Assembly: GCF_001899075.1 (NCBI RefSeq)
Contig: NZ_MKVA01000005.1
Location: 1 to 64,000 of the forward strand
Source: Devosia sp. 67-54
Lineage (GTDB): Bacteria > Pseudomonadota > Alphaproteobacteria > Rhizobiales > Devosiaceae
Reading direction: 5' to 3'
DNA length: 64,000 nucleotides
Position numbers and translations under genes: made by a program. Below are positions 1 to 8,317 of the stretch, in pieces. The notes under the pieces are model-generated. The model ran no database searches and was not told the origin of the DNA. It worked only from the letters and a program-made list of their open reading frames with translations. How positions within the stretch are numbered: position 1 is the stretch's first letter; each line of letters begins with the position of its first letter.

Positions 1-58
1 CTCCGGGAAAATCACCTCAACCCAAGAAGAATCCAATCACAGTCTAATGTAAACACTG

Positions 59-150
59 CCCCGCAAGGGGGAGGGGGGCGATGGACCTGCATTCGCCGAT
101 GCTTCAGTCGGGCTCCCCTCCCCCTTGCGGGGAGGGGATGGGGTGGGGGC
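59..150. repeat. G/C-rich inverted intergenic repeat
   Basis: Two oppositely oriented copies of a motif built on CCCCTCCCCCTTGCGGGGAGGGG face each other around a roughly 35-base centre (the left copy reads CCCCGCAAGGGGGAGGGG). Bases 1-58 before it show no gene. The same motif pair recurs near 27528-27632, so this looks like a dispersed palindromic element at the 3' end of the acetamidase gene. It could also fold in RNA and help end transcription from the minus strand. Confidence 0.6.
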
Positions 151-165
151 GCCGACCACCGGAGT

Positions 166-1092
166 CTATCGCATCGTGAAACGGTCTAAGCCTTTCGGCA
201 GCCACTTCCGGTCCAGCCGGCAGGCGACGGTGTAGGCGGGGTCGAAGACGTTGCCGATGTCGTAGCGCACGGCCTGGCCGAGCAGATGGCTCGCGGCCAG
301 GGTGTCGAGGCCGTATTCGGCCAGCCAGCGCACCATCTCGGTGGTGGCGTGCTGCAGCGCCTGGTCGAGCGGGCGGGCGTTGCCGAGGGTGAAGATGTCG
401 TCGCCGGCCATGCCGCGCGGCCAGACGATGGCGCGTTTTTCCACCGTCAGCCGCACCGTGACCTCGAAGCAGGTCTCGACGCCGGTGCCGACGATCTCGC
501 CGTCGCCCTGCACGGCGTGGCAGTCGCCGAGGAAGAACAGCGCGCCGGGCATGGCGACGGGGAACCAGACGGTGGCGCCGGGGCCGAGGCGGCGATAGTC
601 CATGTTGCCGCCATGCCCGCCGCTGGTGGCGGTGGAGATGGCCTGGCCCAGCGCCGGGGCGACGCCGAGGCAGCCGATCATCGGCGCCAGCGGAAAGCTG
701 AGGCCGGCGATGGCGGCGGGCGCGTCCTCGAGCGTCACGGTCTGCGCGTTGCGGTCGATGCGCCAGGTGGCACGGTCGCGCGGCGGCAGATGGGCGACGA
801 AATCGGGGTCGACGACGTTCTCGGCCAGCGCGGCGCGGGTCCAGCCGGTGGGGCGGATCGGCGTCATGTCGAGGATGTCGACCCTGAGGCTGTCGCCGGG
901 CGCGGCGCCGCTGACGGCGATGGGGCCGTTCATCGGGTTGGGGCCGTGCATGACGTTGCTGCCGGCCTTGTCCCAGCCATTGGCGTCGATGGTTTCGGTG
1001 ACGACGATGTCGCCGCTGTCGACGGTCAGGGCCGGCGGGTGGCTGCCGAGCGTGTTGTACCAGCGGGCGGGGGCGAAGCGGTGGGTGGTCAT
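166..1092 (-). CDS. Acetamidase/formamidase family amidohydrolase
   Basis: A 308-residue protein of the FmdA/AmdA family, cytoplasmic enzymes that hydrolyse formamide, acetamide or related short amides to ammonia and the acid. Family features are the early 'VMHGPNPMNGPI' stretch, the 'GDCHAVQGDGEIVGTGVET' segment that holds conserved acidic and His residues, and the usual length of about 300. The start is set by an ATGA overlap with the stop of the upstream gene (1089-1092), so the two are translationally coupled. No amide transporter or urease genes are nearby, so the actual substrate cannot be told. The family assignment is firm. Confidence 0.88.
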   Translation of the reverse strand: MTTHRFAPARWYNTLGSHPPALTVDSGDIVVTETIDANGWDKAGSNVMHGPNPMNGPIAVSGAAPGDSLRVDILDMTPIRPTGWTRAALAENVVDPDFVAHLPPRDRATWRIDRNAQTVTLEDAPAAIAGLSFPLAPMIGCLGVAPALGQAISTATSGGHGGNMDYRRLGPGATVWFPVAMPGALFFLGDCHAVQGDGEIVGTGVETCFEVTVRLTVEKRAIVWPRGMAGDDIFTLGNARPLDQALQHATTEMVRWLAEYGLDTLAASHLLGQAVRYDIGNVFDPAYTVACRLDRKWLPKGLDRFTMR

Positions 1093-1709
1093 TCGAGGGT
1101 CTCCAGCCACTCGACATACTCGGCGGAATGGTCGCCGTCAGCACCCGGCATGCCGGGCTTGGTGAGGATGCCGCGGCGCGGGGGGATGTAGCTGCGGATG
1201 CGGCGGGTCTGGCGGTCGCCATGGCCGTAATTGAAGGCCGCGAATTTCGGGAAGAATTCGAGCTCGTCATAGGGCAGATGGTCGTGGATCCACCAGGCCA
1301 TGGCCTCCCAGCGGCCGGTGGTTTCGTACCAGGGGATCAGCGCATGCACGATGATGGTGGCGCAGGCGCCCATCTCGCCCCTGGCGGTGCGGCGGTCCCA
1401 GATGTGGCCGGCGAAATTGCTCTCGTTGCTGCCGCAGTTGAGATTGTGCTGGTTGCCGAAGCGGTTGACCTCCGGGCTGCGATAGGCCGAGCGGACCGAG
1501 ATGCGGCCGAAGCGGTCCCACAGCGGCTCGAGCGCCTCCTCGCACAGCTTGCGGCCGGCCATGATGGCGAGGTCGGGATCGTCGGGGATGTTCTGGATGC
1601 GGTGGAAATTGGCGATCTCGGAATAGAGGAAGTCGCGCATGAAGAAGTTGCGGCTGAGCCGGACCCGGCCCAGTTCCTCCAGGGCGCGCATGCTGCGCGG
1701 TGGCTTCAT
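1089..1709 (-). CDS. Peptidase M15-like protein with altered metal site
   Basis: A 206-residue protein without a signal peptide. The centre 'RISVRSAYRSPEVNR' and the later 'LPYDELEFF' block resemble M15 D,D-carboxypeptidases and phage endolysins (typical 'SGYRSPE..N' and 'LPFDQLI'). Where M15 enzymes have zinc-binding His residues, my alignment by eye gives Asn (in 'NESNFAGHIWD' and 'AAFNYGH'), so it may bind no zinc or do something other than peptidoglycan cleavage. The ATG at 1709 is preceded by GGAG at a suitable distance. It is coupled by ATGA to the acetamidase downstream. An alternative is a family-specific hypothetical protein with only chance resemblance to M15. Confidence 0.6.
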   Translation of the reverse strand: MKPPRSMRALEELGRVRLSRNFFMRDFLYSEIANFHRIQNIPDDPDLAIMAGRKLCEEALEPLWDRFGRISVRSAYRSPEVNRFGNQHNLNCGSNESNFAGHIWDRRTARGEMGACATIIVHALIPWYETTGRWEAMAWWIHDHLPYDELEFFPKFAAFNYGHGDRQTRRIRSYIPPRRGILTKPGMPGADGDHSAEYVEWLETLE

Positions 1710-1780
1710 CGTCTCGCTTCTCCCCGACCCCATCGATAGAGTGCCGCACGTTCCGCCACCAGCAAACCCGGATTCGGCCG

Positions 1781-2395
1781 ATGCTGCACGTGATCTTCAT
1801 CATCGCCATCGCCGCCGAGGCCATGACCGCGGCGCTCGCCGCCGGGCGGCGCAAGATGGACTGGTTCGGGGTGTGCGTGCTGGCGGCGGTGACGGCGCTG
1901 GGCGGCGGCACCATGCGCGACACGCTGCTCGGCCACTATCCGCTGAGCTGGGTGGCGGACCCGACGCTGCTGCTGATCTGCTGCGGCTTCGCGCTGCTGA
2001 CCATCGCCCTGGCGCGCTTCATGGAGCATCTGCGCTGGCCGTTCCTCCTGCTCGACGCGCTGGGGCTGGTGGTGTTCACCATCATCGGCTGCAACGTCGC
2101 CATCGAGATGGGCGAATCGCCGGTGATCGTGATCGTCGCCGGGATGATCACCGGCATCGTCGGCGGCATCATGCGCGACGTGCTGTGCAACGACATCCCG
2201 CTGGTGTTCTCGAGCCAGCTCTACGCCACCATCTCGATCGTCACCGGGGCGCTCTATTATCTCGGGCTGCAGCTCAACCTGATGCACGATCTGGTGACGG
2301 TGCTGGCCGTCGTCATCGGCTTCAGCCTGCGCGTGCTGGCCATCCGCTTCAACTGGGGCATGCCGAAATTCATCTACGACAAGGAGCTGAGGTAG
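1781..2395 (+). CDS. TRIC/UPF0126 family inner-membrane protein
   Basis: A 204-residue, highly hydrophobic protein with about seven membrane segments. It has the duplicated glycine-rich signature of the trimeric intracellular cation channel family: 'TALGGGTMRDTLLG' in the first half and 'TGIVGGIMRDVLCN' in the second, typical of YadS/YicG-like proteins. Bacterial members form cation-permeable homotrimers, but the physiological role is unclear. ATG 1781 is chosen because it directly precedes the first hydrophobic helix; longer starts add a non-homologous leader. It is divergent from the M15-like gene with about 70 bases shared for both promoters. Confidence 0.85.
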   Translation: MLHVIFIIAIAAEAMTAALAAGRRKMDWFGVCVLAAVTALGGGTMRDTLLGHYPLSWVADPTLLLICCGFALLTIALARFMEHLRWPFLLLDALGLVVFTIIGCNVAIEMGESPVIVIVAGMITGIVGGIMRDVLCNDIPLVFSSQLYATISIVTGALYYLGLQLNLMHDLVTVLAVVIGFSLRVLAIRFNWGMPKFIYDKELR

Positions 2396-2584
2396 GCGCG
2401 TTGCTCGCAATCGCCAACACGTGAGCGCGTTCTGCCGCTGGAGTTTTGCATGCCGTCGAAATCCCGCTTTACGTCCCACGATTTTTGCGGCAACGTGGCA
2501 AGTGGTGGACATGCCGTAGTCACGGGGTAGTCGGGTCGCCGACCGTGTGCCATCGCCGGGCGTTTGGGAGTTCACCCATGCGCG

Positions 2585-2610
2585 CCGGCCAAAGTTTTTT
2601 CTTTTGCCGG
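2585..2610 (+). other. Leader hairpin ahead of ABC ATPase
   Basis: CCGGCCAAAG and CTTTTGCCGG form a stem with one mismatch around a loop of six T. It ends about ten bases before the GGAGGGG ribosome site of the gene at 2633. The remaining 237-base gap (2396-2632) shows no gene. A regulatory role is only a possibility. Confidence 0.3.
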
Positions 2611-2632
2611 ACGCCGGCGTGGAGGGGACCGA

Positions 2633-3691
2633 ATGGGTGCCGTAAGCATCAACAATGTGCGCAAGAACTACGGCAACATGGAAGTGTTGCACGGCGTGTC
2701 GGTGGACATCGCCGACGGCGAGTTCGTCATCCTGGTCGGCCCGTCGGGCTGCGGAAAGTCGACGCTGCTGCGCATGATCGCCGGCCTCGAGGAGATCACC
2801 TCGGGCGAGATCTCGATCGCCGGGCGCGTGGTCAACAACCTGCCGCCGAAAGAGCGCGACATTGCGATGGTGTTCCAGTCCTATGCGCTCTATCCGCACA
2901 TGACGGTGGAGCAGAACATGGGCTTTTCGCTCAAGCTCGCCCGCGTCGACAAGGAAGAGACGCGCAAGCGCGTCGCCAACGCCGCCGCGATCCTCGGCCT
3001 CGAGCCCTACCTCAAGCGCTATCCGCGGCACCTGTCGGGCGGCCAGCGCCAGCGCGTCGCCATGGGCCGCGCCATCGTGCGCAACCCGGCGGTGTTCCTG
3101 TTCGACGAGCCGCTCTCCAACCTCGACGCCAAGCTGCGCGTGCAGATGCGCTCGGAGATCAAGCAGAACCACATGCGGCTGGGCACCACCACGGTGTATG
3201 TGACGCACGACCAGATCGAGGCCATGACCATGGCCGACCGCATCGTGGTGATGCATGACGGCATCATCGAGCAGATCGGTTCGCCGCTCGAGCTCTACGA
3301 TCGCCCGGCCAATCTGTTCGTCGCCGGCTTCATCGGCTCGCCGGCCATGAACATGATCGCCGGCAAGATGGAGGGGAATACCTTCGTCGCCGCCGACGGG
3401 ACGCGCGTCGAGCTCAGCAATCCGCCGGCCGGCGCCGCCGGCAAGGCGGTGACGCTGGGCGTCCGTCCCGAGCATCTGCATCTCGATCCGGCCGGGCTGC
3501 CGGCGGAGATCCTGACGGTCGAGCCCACCGGCTCGGAGACGCAGGTGGTGGCGCGCTTTGCCGGCCAGGAGATCATGGGCGCGTTCCGCGAGCGCGTCAC
3601 GGCGCGTCCGGGCGAAAGCATCCGCATCCGCCCCGAGCCCACCGCGGTGCACCTGTTCGACAGCCAGACCGGCGCCCGCCTCACGGCGTAA
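2633..3691 (+). CDS. Orphan sugar-type ABC importer ATPase (UgpC/MsmK-like)
   Basis: A 352-residue ATPase of the MalK/UgpC class that energises binding-protein-dependent uptake of sugars or glycerol phosphate. Visible motifs are Walker [10 protein letters not shown] (36-44), Q-loop '[12 protein letters not shown]', signature LSGGQRQRV, Walker B '[12 protein letters not shown]', the switch His in '[11 protein letters not shown]' and a C-terminal OB-fold regulatory region. The start at 2633 has a strong GGAGGGG six bases upstream. No permease or binding-protein gene adjoins it, so it may serve importers encoded elsewhere, as shared MsmK-type ATPases do in other bacteria (inference). A terminator follows. 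Confidence 0.88.
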   Translation: MGAVSINNVRKNYGNMEVLHGVSVDIADGEFVILVGPSGCGKSTLLRMIAGLEEITSGEISIAGRVVNNLPPKERDIAMVFQSYALYPHMTVEQNMGFSLKLARVDKEETRKRVANAAAILGLEPYLKRYPRHLSGGQRQRVAMGRAIVRNPAVFLFDEPLSNLDAKLRVQMRSEIKQNHMRLGTTTVYVTHDQIEAMTMADRIVVMHDGIIEQIGSPLELYDRPANLFVAGFIGSPAMNMIAGKMEGNTFVAADGTRVELSNPPAGAAGKAVTLGVRPEHLHLDPAGLPAEILTVEPTGSETQVVARFAGQEIMGAFRERVTARPGESIRIRPEPTAVHLFDSQTGARLTA

Positions 3692-3716
3692 GCGTCCGCA
3701 CGACGATTTTTTTGCG

Positions 3717-3743
3717 GGGCGCCGTCGCGAGACGGCGCCCTTT
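3717..3743 (+). terminator. Rho-independent terminator after ABC ATPase
   Basis: A perfect ten-base-pair stem, GGGCGCCGTC / GACGGCGCCC, with a GCGA loop is followed by a short T run. It lies 25 bases after the stop at 3691, between convergent genes. Confidence 0.75.
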
Positions 3744-3765
3744 GCCTTGGCGGCGTGGGCCGGCC

Positions 3766-4905
3766 TCAGTCTTCGAGCAGATAGCCCCGGCGCTGCGGCA
3801 GCGGCGCGGTGCCGACGATCTTGGCCACCGCCTCGCCGCGCGCCACGTATTTGCGCAGCGTGCGCGACAGCACCAGGCCATCGGTGCCGGCGACCAGCGG
3901 GGTGCGGGCGAGGAAGGCTTCGGGGCCGTCGAGCGCGATGAGGTCGGCGACGGGCTGGCCCTTGTGCACGCGCTGGCCGAGGTCGACGCGGTAGGCGAGC
4001 AGCCCCGCCGCCGGGGCGCGGACGATGTCGGTGGCCTCGAACGGCGCGGTGAGTCCCATTGGCTCGGGCCGCGGTCCCGGGTCGGCCGCGATCAGGTCGC
4101 GGCCGGCAAAAAAGCCGAACAGGCGCAGCGCGTCCTGCTCGCCGAAATGGTCGAAGCTGTCGGCAAGGCCACGATATTCGAGCGTCGCGGTGGCGCTGGC
4201 CAACGGGATCGGCTTGCCGGGGTTGCTCTGCGCCAGCTTGCGGTAGAGCAGCGGCAGCACTTCGTCGAAGGAGCCGCCGCCGGAATCGGCCGCGGTGAGC
4301 ACGGCGGCCGCGCCCATCCATTCGGCCAGATCCTCGAGCTCGGGCATCAGCTCGGGGGAGGTGAAGATGTGCAGCAGCGAGTCGGAATCGCAGTGCAGGT
4401 CGAGCACGAATTCGGCGTCGTGCGCCTCCTTGAGCAGGATCAGCCGGAGCTGTTCGGCGGCGGTGCGCGGCTGCTGGCTGTCGATCCACTGCGCCACGGT
4501 CTTGCGGATCAGGGTGACGTTGAAGCGCTCGTCGTCGCCGAGCCGGCCGCTGAGCTGGGTGCGGACCATGGCGAACAGGTCGGGCCATTGCCGGTTGTAG
4601 TTGACGCCGGTGTCGAGGTCGGTGCGGCCGAGGTGCTTGTGCTGCACCAGATTGGCCATGCCGAGCGGGTTGGCCATGGGGATCACGGTGAAGCGGGCGC
4701 GCAGCAGCTCCTGCTCGTCGGCCTCGCGCAGCATCGGCAGCAGATGGTGCAGCAGCATGGTGCCCGGCTGCTCGTCGGCATGCAGCGCCGCCTGCAGATA
4801 GACCTTCTCGGGGGCGTCGGGGGGACCGATGCGGTAGAACGGCAGTTCGGCGGTGAGGCCCGGCGTGTCGCCGCGCAGCTTCAGCACGTGCAGGTGGAAG
4901 GTCAT
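3766..4905 (-). CDS. Succinylglutamate desuccinylase/aspartoacylase family deacylase
   Basis: A 379-residue zinc-dependent deacylase of the AstE/AspA branch of M14-like carboxypeptidases, which release an acyl group from an N-acyl amino acid. The zinc site reads H42-x2-E45 ('LHADEQPG', here HADE) and H171 in 'VLDLHCDSD'. It is longer than typical AstE (about 320), with a C-terminal beta-rich extension. Its ATG overlaps the stop of the permease gene (ATGA at 4902-4905), so it is the last gene of the amino-acid ABC operon starting at 8203. This suggests the imported solute is an acylated or otherwise modified polar amino acid, deacylated after uptake (inference). Confidence 0.83.
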   Translation of the reverse strand: MTFHLHVLKLRGDTPGLTAELPFYRIGPPDAPEKVYLQAALHADEQPGTMLLHHLLPMLREADEQELLRARFTVIPMANPLGMANLVQHKHLGRTDLDTGVNYNRQWPDLFAMVRTQLSGRLGDDERFNVTLIRKTVAQWIDSQQPRTAAEQLRLILLKEAHDAEFVLDLHCDSDSLLHIFTSPELMPELEDLAEWMGAAAVLTAADSGGGSFDEVLPLLYRKLAQSNPGKPIPLASATATLEYRGLADSFDHFGEQDALRLFGFFAGRDLIAADPGPRPEPMGLTAPFEATDIVRAPAAGLLAYRVDLGQRVHKGQPVADLIALDGPEAFLARTPLVAGTDGLVLSRTLRKYVARGEAVAKIVGTAPLPQRRGYLLED

Positions 4906-5654
4906 GACAGCCCCTGGACGCGGCGCCAGCTGAACTTCAGCCGGCGCTCCTGCGGCAGGTGCCGCATCAGCCGGCGGTAGATCAGGCCGAACAGGTAGAA
5001 GATGGCGAAGGAGATGACGAGGAAATAGCCGGCGGCGACGCCGAAATGCAGGAACACGTTGTAGTCGCGCTGGAACAGCACTTCGGCGAGGTTCATCAGG
5101 TCGCGCTGGTCGCCGATCACCGGCAAAGTGAAATACACCAGCGCCGTGGCCTGGAACAGGAACACCACCTCGTTGGTGTAGGCCGGCCAGGCGATGCGGA
5201 TGAGGTTGGGCCAGGTCACCGACCAGAAGCGCTGGCGGCGGCTCATGCCGTAGGCGCGGGCGGCCTCGACCTCGCCCCTGGGCACGGTGATCAGCGCGCC
5301 GTAGAAGATCTCGGCGGTGTAGGCGGTGGTGTTGAGCGCCAGGATCGCCGGGCCGAGGAACAGCGGGTGCAGCACGAACCCGTCGATGCCGAGCGGCTTC
5401 CAGGTGCTGAGGTTGAAGGCCAGCACCAGCGAGTAGAAGGCGAAGAGCTGGATGAAGAAGGGCGAGCCGCGGAAGAAATAGATGTAGGCCCGGCTCAGCC
5501 GGTTGACGATCTGGTTGGGCGAGTTCTTGCCCAGCGCCAGAAGGATGGCGAAGCCGAAGCCGGCGGGAATCGCCGCCACGGCGAAGTAGATGTTGAACAG
5601 CGCGGCGGGCGCCATGCGGACCACTTCGCCGATGAGCACGTCGAGGGCCGTCAT
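4902..5654 (-). CDS. Polar amino-acid ABC transporter permease (HisM/ArtM type)
   Basis: A 250-residue inner-membrane permease with about five helices and the HAAT-family EAA loop 'EVEAARAYGMSRRQRFWSV', which docks the ATPase. It pairs with the permease encoded just upstream to form the heterodimeric channel. The start is the ATG at 5654 that overlaps the upstream stop (ATGA). A much longer upstream reading frame is not supported by homology. Substrate class is basic or polar amino acid, judged from the binding protein. Confidence 0.9.
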   Translation of the reverse strand: MTALDVLIGEVVRMAPAALFNIYFAVAAIPAGFGFAILLALGKNSPNQIVNRLSRAYIYFFRGSPFFIQLFAFYSLVLAFNLSTWKPLGIDGFVLHPLFLGPAILALNTTAYTAEIFYGALITVPRGEVEAARAYGMSRRQRFWSVTWPNLIRIAWPAYTNEVVFLFQATALVYFTLPVIGDQRDLMNLAEVLFQRDYNVFLHFGVAAGYFLVISFAIFYLFGLIYRRLMRHLPQERRLKFSWRRVQGLS

Positions 5655-6508
5655 GTGGCGTTCTGCTCGGCCAGCGGCATGCCGCGGCGCAGCCGGCGGC
5701 CGATGGCGCCGAAGATCTTCTCGGAGACGAAGGTCACGAGGATGTAGAACACCAGCAGCACGAAATAATAGCGCCAGCGCCAGTCGTCGTGGACGAGGCC
5801 GGCGGCGCGCGAGAAATTGGCGGCGCCCAGCCGCTGCGCCCAGGCGACGAAGTCGAGGATCTGCAGCAGCGACAGCAGCGAGGTGGCCTTGACGATGCTC
5901 ATCCACACATTGGCGATGCCGGGCAGGGCATAGACCCACATCTGCCGGATGTGGACGCGGCGCAGCACCTGCATGCGAGTCATGCCGTAGGCGCGGGCGG
6001 CCTCGAGCTGGCCGGCGGGCACGGCGCGCAGCGCCCCGGCGATGACGCTGGCGACGAACGCGCCATAGACCAGCCCCAGCGACACGCTGGCGAGGATCAG
6101 ATAGCCGAAGCTCGAAAAGCTGATGTTGGCGGCATCGCAGGGCGGCCAGCGGCCGGCGTTGAGCGCCAGCGTTTCGGGGGTGCAGACCTGGAACGAATAG
6201 ACCCATTCCACCGCCTGCTCGAAGGCCAGCGGGAAGAACAGGAAGAACAGCACGTCGGGCACGCCGCGCACGATGTTGATGTAGGCGGCGGCGAACCAGC
6301 GCAGCGGCAGCGGGCCGTTGCTGCGGGCGGCGGCCGCGACGAGGCCGACGACCAGCGCGATGGCGGCGCCCAGCACCATGGCGGCAAGGGTGTACTGGAC
6401 GCTGGCGTACCAGTTGAGGTGCTTGCCGTTGCTGATGTAGCCCAGCCAGAACACGAGATCCTGGCCAAGGAAATCCTTCAGCCCCTGCGGCAGGATATCG
6501 ACCAGCAC
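5651..6508 (-). CDS. Polar amino-acid ABC transporter permease (HisQ/ArtQ type)
   Basis: A 285-residue permease with an N-terminal extension before the core helices and the EAA loop 'QLEAARAYGMTRMQVLRRV'. A roughly 40-residue periplasmic loop with two Cys lies between helices two and three, a feature of some rhizobial members. The likely initiator is GTG at 6508, after a G-rich stretch and 58 bases downstream of the binding-protein gene. A slightly different start is possible. It overlaps the next permease gene by ATGA. Confidence 0.87.
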   Translation of the reverse strand: MLVDILPQGLKDFLGQDLVFWLGYISNGKHLNWYASVQYTLAAMVLGAAIALVVGLVAAAARSNGPLPLRWFAAAYINIVRGVPDVLFFLFFPLAFEQAVEWVYSFQVCTPETLALNAGRWPPCDAANISFSSFGYLILASVSLGLVYGAFVASVIAGALRAVPAGQLEAARAYGMTRMQVLRRVHIRQMWVYALPGIANVWMSIVKATSLLSLLQILDFVAWAQRLGAANFSRAAGLVHDDWRWRYYFVLLVFYILVTFVSEKIFGAIGRRLRRGMPLAEQNAT

Positions 6509-6566
6509 GCTCTATCGCCCCCCGGAACGGAAACAGGCGGAGCCGGAGCTCCGCCTGCCGAAATTC

Positions 6567-7322
6567 TTACTTCTTGTAGAACGGACCGCCCTTCTTGTCG
6601 GGGAAGTATTTGGTGATCAGCCCGTCCAGCGTGCCGTCGTCCTTCATGGACTGCAGCGCGGTGTTGAACTTCTTGGTGAGCTCGGTGTCGGTCTGGCGCA
6701 TGCCGACGCCGACGCCGTCGCCGATCAGGATTTCCGGGCCGTCGGCCTTGAGCTTGCCGCCCGACGCCGACACCGCCTCGCCCACGACCGAGCCGTCGAG
6801 GAAGATGATGTCGAGATTGCCGGCGTTGAGGTCGGCCATCTCCTGGTCCTGCGTGTCGTAGGTCAGGATGGTGTTGCCGTCCTTGAGGTTGGACTCGAGA
6901 TAATTGGCCTGGATGGTCGCCTTCTGCGCGCCCAGCTTCATGCCCTTGATGTTGGCATAGTCCACCTTCTTGTCGGCCAGCGTCAGGAAGGTCGAGGGAT
7001 CGGGCGGGAAGTAGGGATCGGTGAAGGCGATGGTCTTCTTGCGCTCGTCGGTGATGGACATGTCGTCCATGATGGCGTCGTAATTGCCCGCCAGCAGGTT
7101 GGGAATGATGCTGTCCCAGTCGTTGACGATGAAGCTGCACTCGACGCCGGCGCGCTTGCACATCTCGGTGCCGACATCGACGTCGTAGCCGCCGAGCTTG
7201 CCGCTGTCGTCGGTGAAATTGTAGGGCGGGTAGCTGCCCTCGGTCGCGATCTTGTAGCTCTGGGCCTGTGCCCCAAGGGTCAGCGCTGCCAGGGCAGCCG
7301 CGGCCAGTATCAGCCGGTTCAT
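6567..7322 (-). CDS. Basic/polar amino-acid ABC substrate-binding protein
   Basis: A 251-residue periplasmic binding protein of the SBP_bac_3 (HisJ/ArgT) family. A signal peptide (1-20, cleavage after 'AQAQ') precedes the ligand-binding lobes. The start of the mature fold reads 'KIATEGSYPPYNFTDDSGKL' and the 'GYDVDVGTEMCKRAG' and 'AIMDDMSITDERKKTIAFT' segments match LAO-type proteins. The ligand is likely lysine, arginine, ornithine or a derivative. A 16-base palindrome sits between the ATPase gene and this one, so it may have its own control. Confidence 0.9.
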   Translation of the reverse strand: MNRLILAAAALAALTLGAQAQSYKIATEGSYPPYNFTDDSGKLGGYDVDVGTEMCKRAGVECSFIVNDWDSIIPNLLAGNYDAIMDDMSITDERKKTIAFTDPYFPPDPSTFLTLADKKVDYANIKGMKLGAQKATIQANYLESNLKDGNTILTYDTQDQEMADLNAGNLDIIFLDGSVVGEAVSASGGKLKADGPEILIGDGVGVGMRQTDTELTKKFNTALQSMKDDGTLDGLITKYFPDKKGGPFYKK

Positions 7323-7394
7323 GATGGGTCTCTCCTAACGTTCGACGCATGGGCCGCGTCTGCTGCGCGGCTCTGGCAGCTAGGCTTACCGCAA

Positions 7395-7410
7395 TTGACG
7401 CATGCGTCAA
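7395..7410. promoter_or_regulatory. Perfect 16-base palindrome between ABC ATPase and binding protein genes
   Basis: TTGACGCATGCGTCAA is fully self-complementary. It starts immediately after the ATPase stop codon and about 75 bases ahead of the binding-protein start. It could be an operator for a dimeric regulator or a small mRNA hairpin that sets relative expression. The half-site spacing is two bases longer than an FNR/FixK box. Confidence 0.5.
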
Positions 7411-7411
7411 A

Positions 7412-8203
7412 TCAGGCGTGGCTGCCGGCGCTGAGGAATTGGCGGAGGCGGGGCGACCGGGTGGCGCCGAAAACCTCGGCGACCGGGCCTTCCTCCTCGA
7501 TCTTGCCCTGGTGCAGGAAGACGGCGCGATCGCCCACGGTGCGGGCAAAATCCATGTCGTGGGTGACCAGGATCATGGTGCGGCCCTCGTCGGCGAGCAG
7601 CTTGATGACGCGCAGCACCTCGACCTCGAGTTCGGGATCGAGCGCCGAGGTCGGCTCGTCGAACAGCATCACGCGCGGATTGATGCAGAGCGCCCGGGCG
7701 ATGGCGGCGCGCTGCTGCTGGCCGCCGGACAACTGGCCGGGGTAGCTGTGCGCCTTGTCGGCGATGCCCACCTTGGCCAGCATCTCCATGGCCTCGCCGC
7801 GCACTTCCGCCTTTTCGCGCTTCTGCACCAGGATCGGGGCTTCCATGACGTTGTCGAGCACGCTCATGTGGCTCCACAGGTTGAACTGCTGGAACACCAT
7901 GCCCAGGCCGGAGCGGATGCGGCGGATCTGCGCCTCGTCGGAGACGCGGCGATGCGGCGGCGTGCCGGCCAGCGCGATGGTCTCGCCGGCGATCCGGACG
8001 GTGCCGCTGTCGGGCACTTCGAGCATGTTGACGCAACGCAGCAGCGTCGACTTGCCCGAGCCGGACGAGCCGATCAGCACCACTACCTCGCCCTCATGGG
8101 CGGTGATGGACACGCCCTTCAGCACCTCCACCTCGCCAAAGCTCTTGTGGATCGAGTCGAGCTCGACGATCGGGATGGCGGGGCGGGAAGCGGGCGCAGT
8201 CAT
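7412..8203 (-). CDS. Polar amino-acid ABC transporter ATPase (HisP/OccP type)
   Basis: A 263-residue ATPase with Walker A GSSGSGKST (45-53), Q-loop 'GMVFQQFNLWSHMSV', signature LSGGQQQRA, Walker B 'VMLFDEPTSALD' and switch His in 'LVTHDMDFAR', all typical of the HAAT family. It is the first gene of a five-gene leftward operon: ATPase, binding protein, two permeases, deacylase. The start at 8203 is chosen over an upstream ATG at 8239 because homologues begin shortly before 'IVELDSIHKSFG'. Confidence 0.9.
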   Translation of the reverse strand: MTAPASRPAIPIVELDSIHKSFGEVEVLKGVSITAHEGEVVVLIGSSGSGKSTLLRCVNMLEVPDSGTVRIAGETIALAGTPPHRRVSDEAQIRRIRSGLGMVFQQFNLWSHMSVLDNVMEAPILVQKREKAEVRGEAMEMLAKVGIADKAHSYPGQLSGGQQQRAAIARALCINPRVMLFDEPTSALDPELEVEVLRVIKLLADEGRTMILVTHDMDFARTVGDRAVFLHQGKIEEEGPVAEVFGATRSPRLRQFLSAGSHA

Positions 8204-8317
8204 GGCCGGCAAACTGCGGGCAATGCGCGGCGGATGCAAGGGGTGTGAATGGCGGGCGGGGACGAGACGACCGCCAGCCCCTCTCGGGGCGGCGGCCGGA
8301 CCCTGTCGCTTGCTGCC

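Noticed and set aside
1706-4588. Very long minus-strand frame opposite the ABC ATPase and TRIC genes
   Set aside because: It is the antisense of well-supported genes, rich in Arg/His/Ala with no domain; high GC content creates such frames throughout the window.
4902-6206. 434-residue extended permease frame
   Set aside because: The upstream 180 residues are an out-of-frame reading of the other permease gene; the ATG overlapping its stop gives the family-sized 250-residue protein.
7395-7410. FNR/FixK box
   Set aside because: TTGA and TCAA half-sites are 8 bases apart; FNR/FixK boxes have 6, so the palindrome is kept only as an unknown operator candidate.
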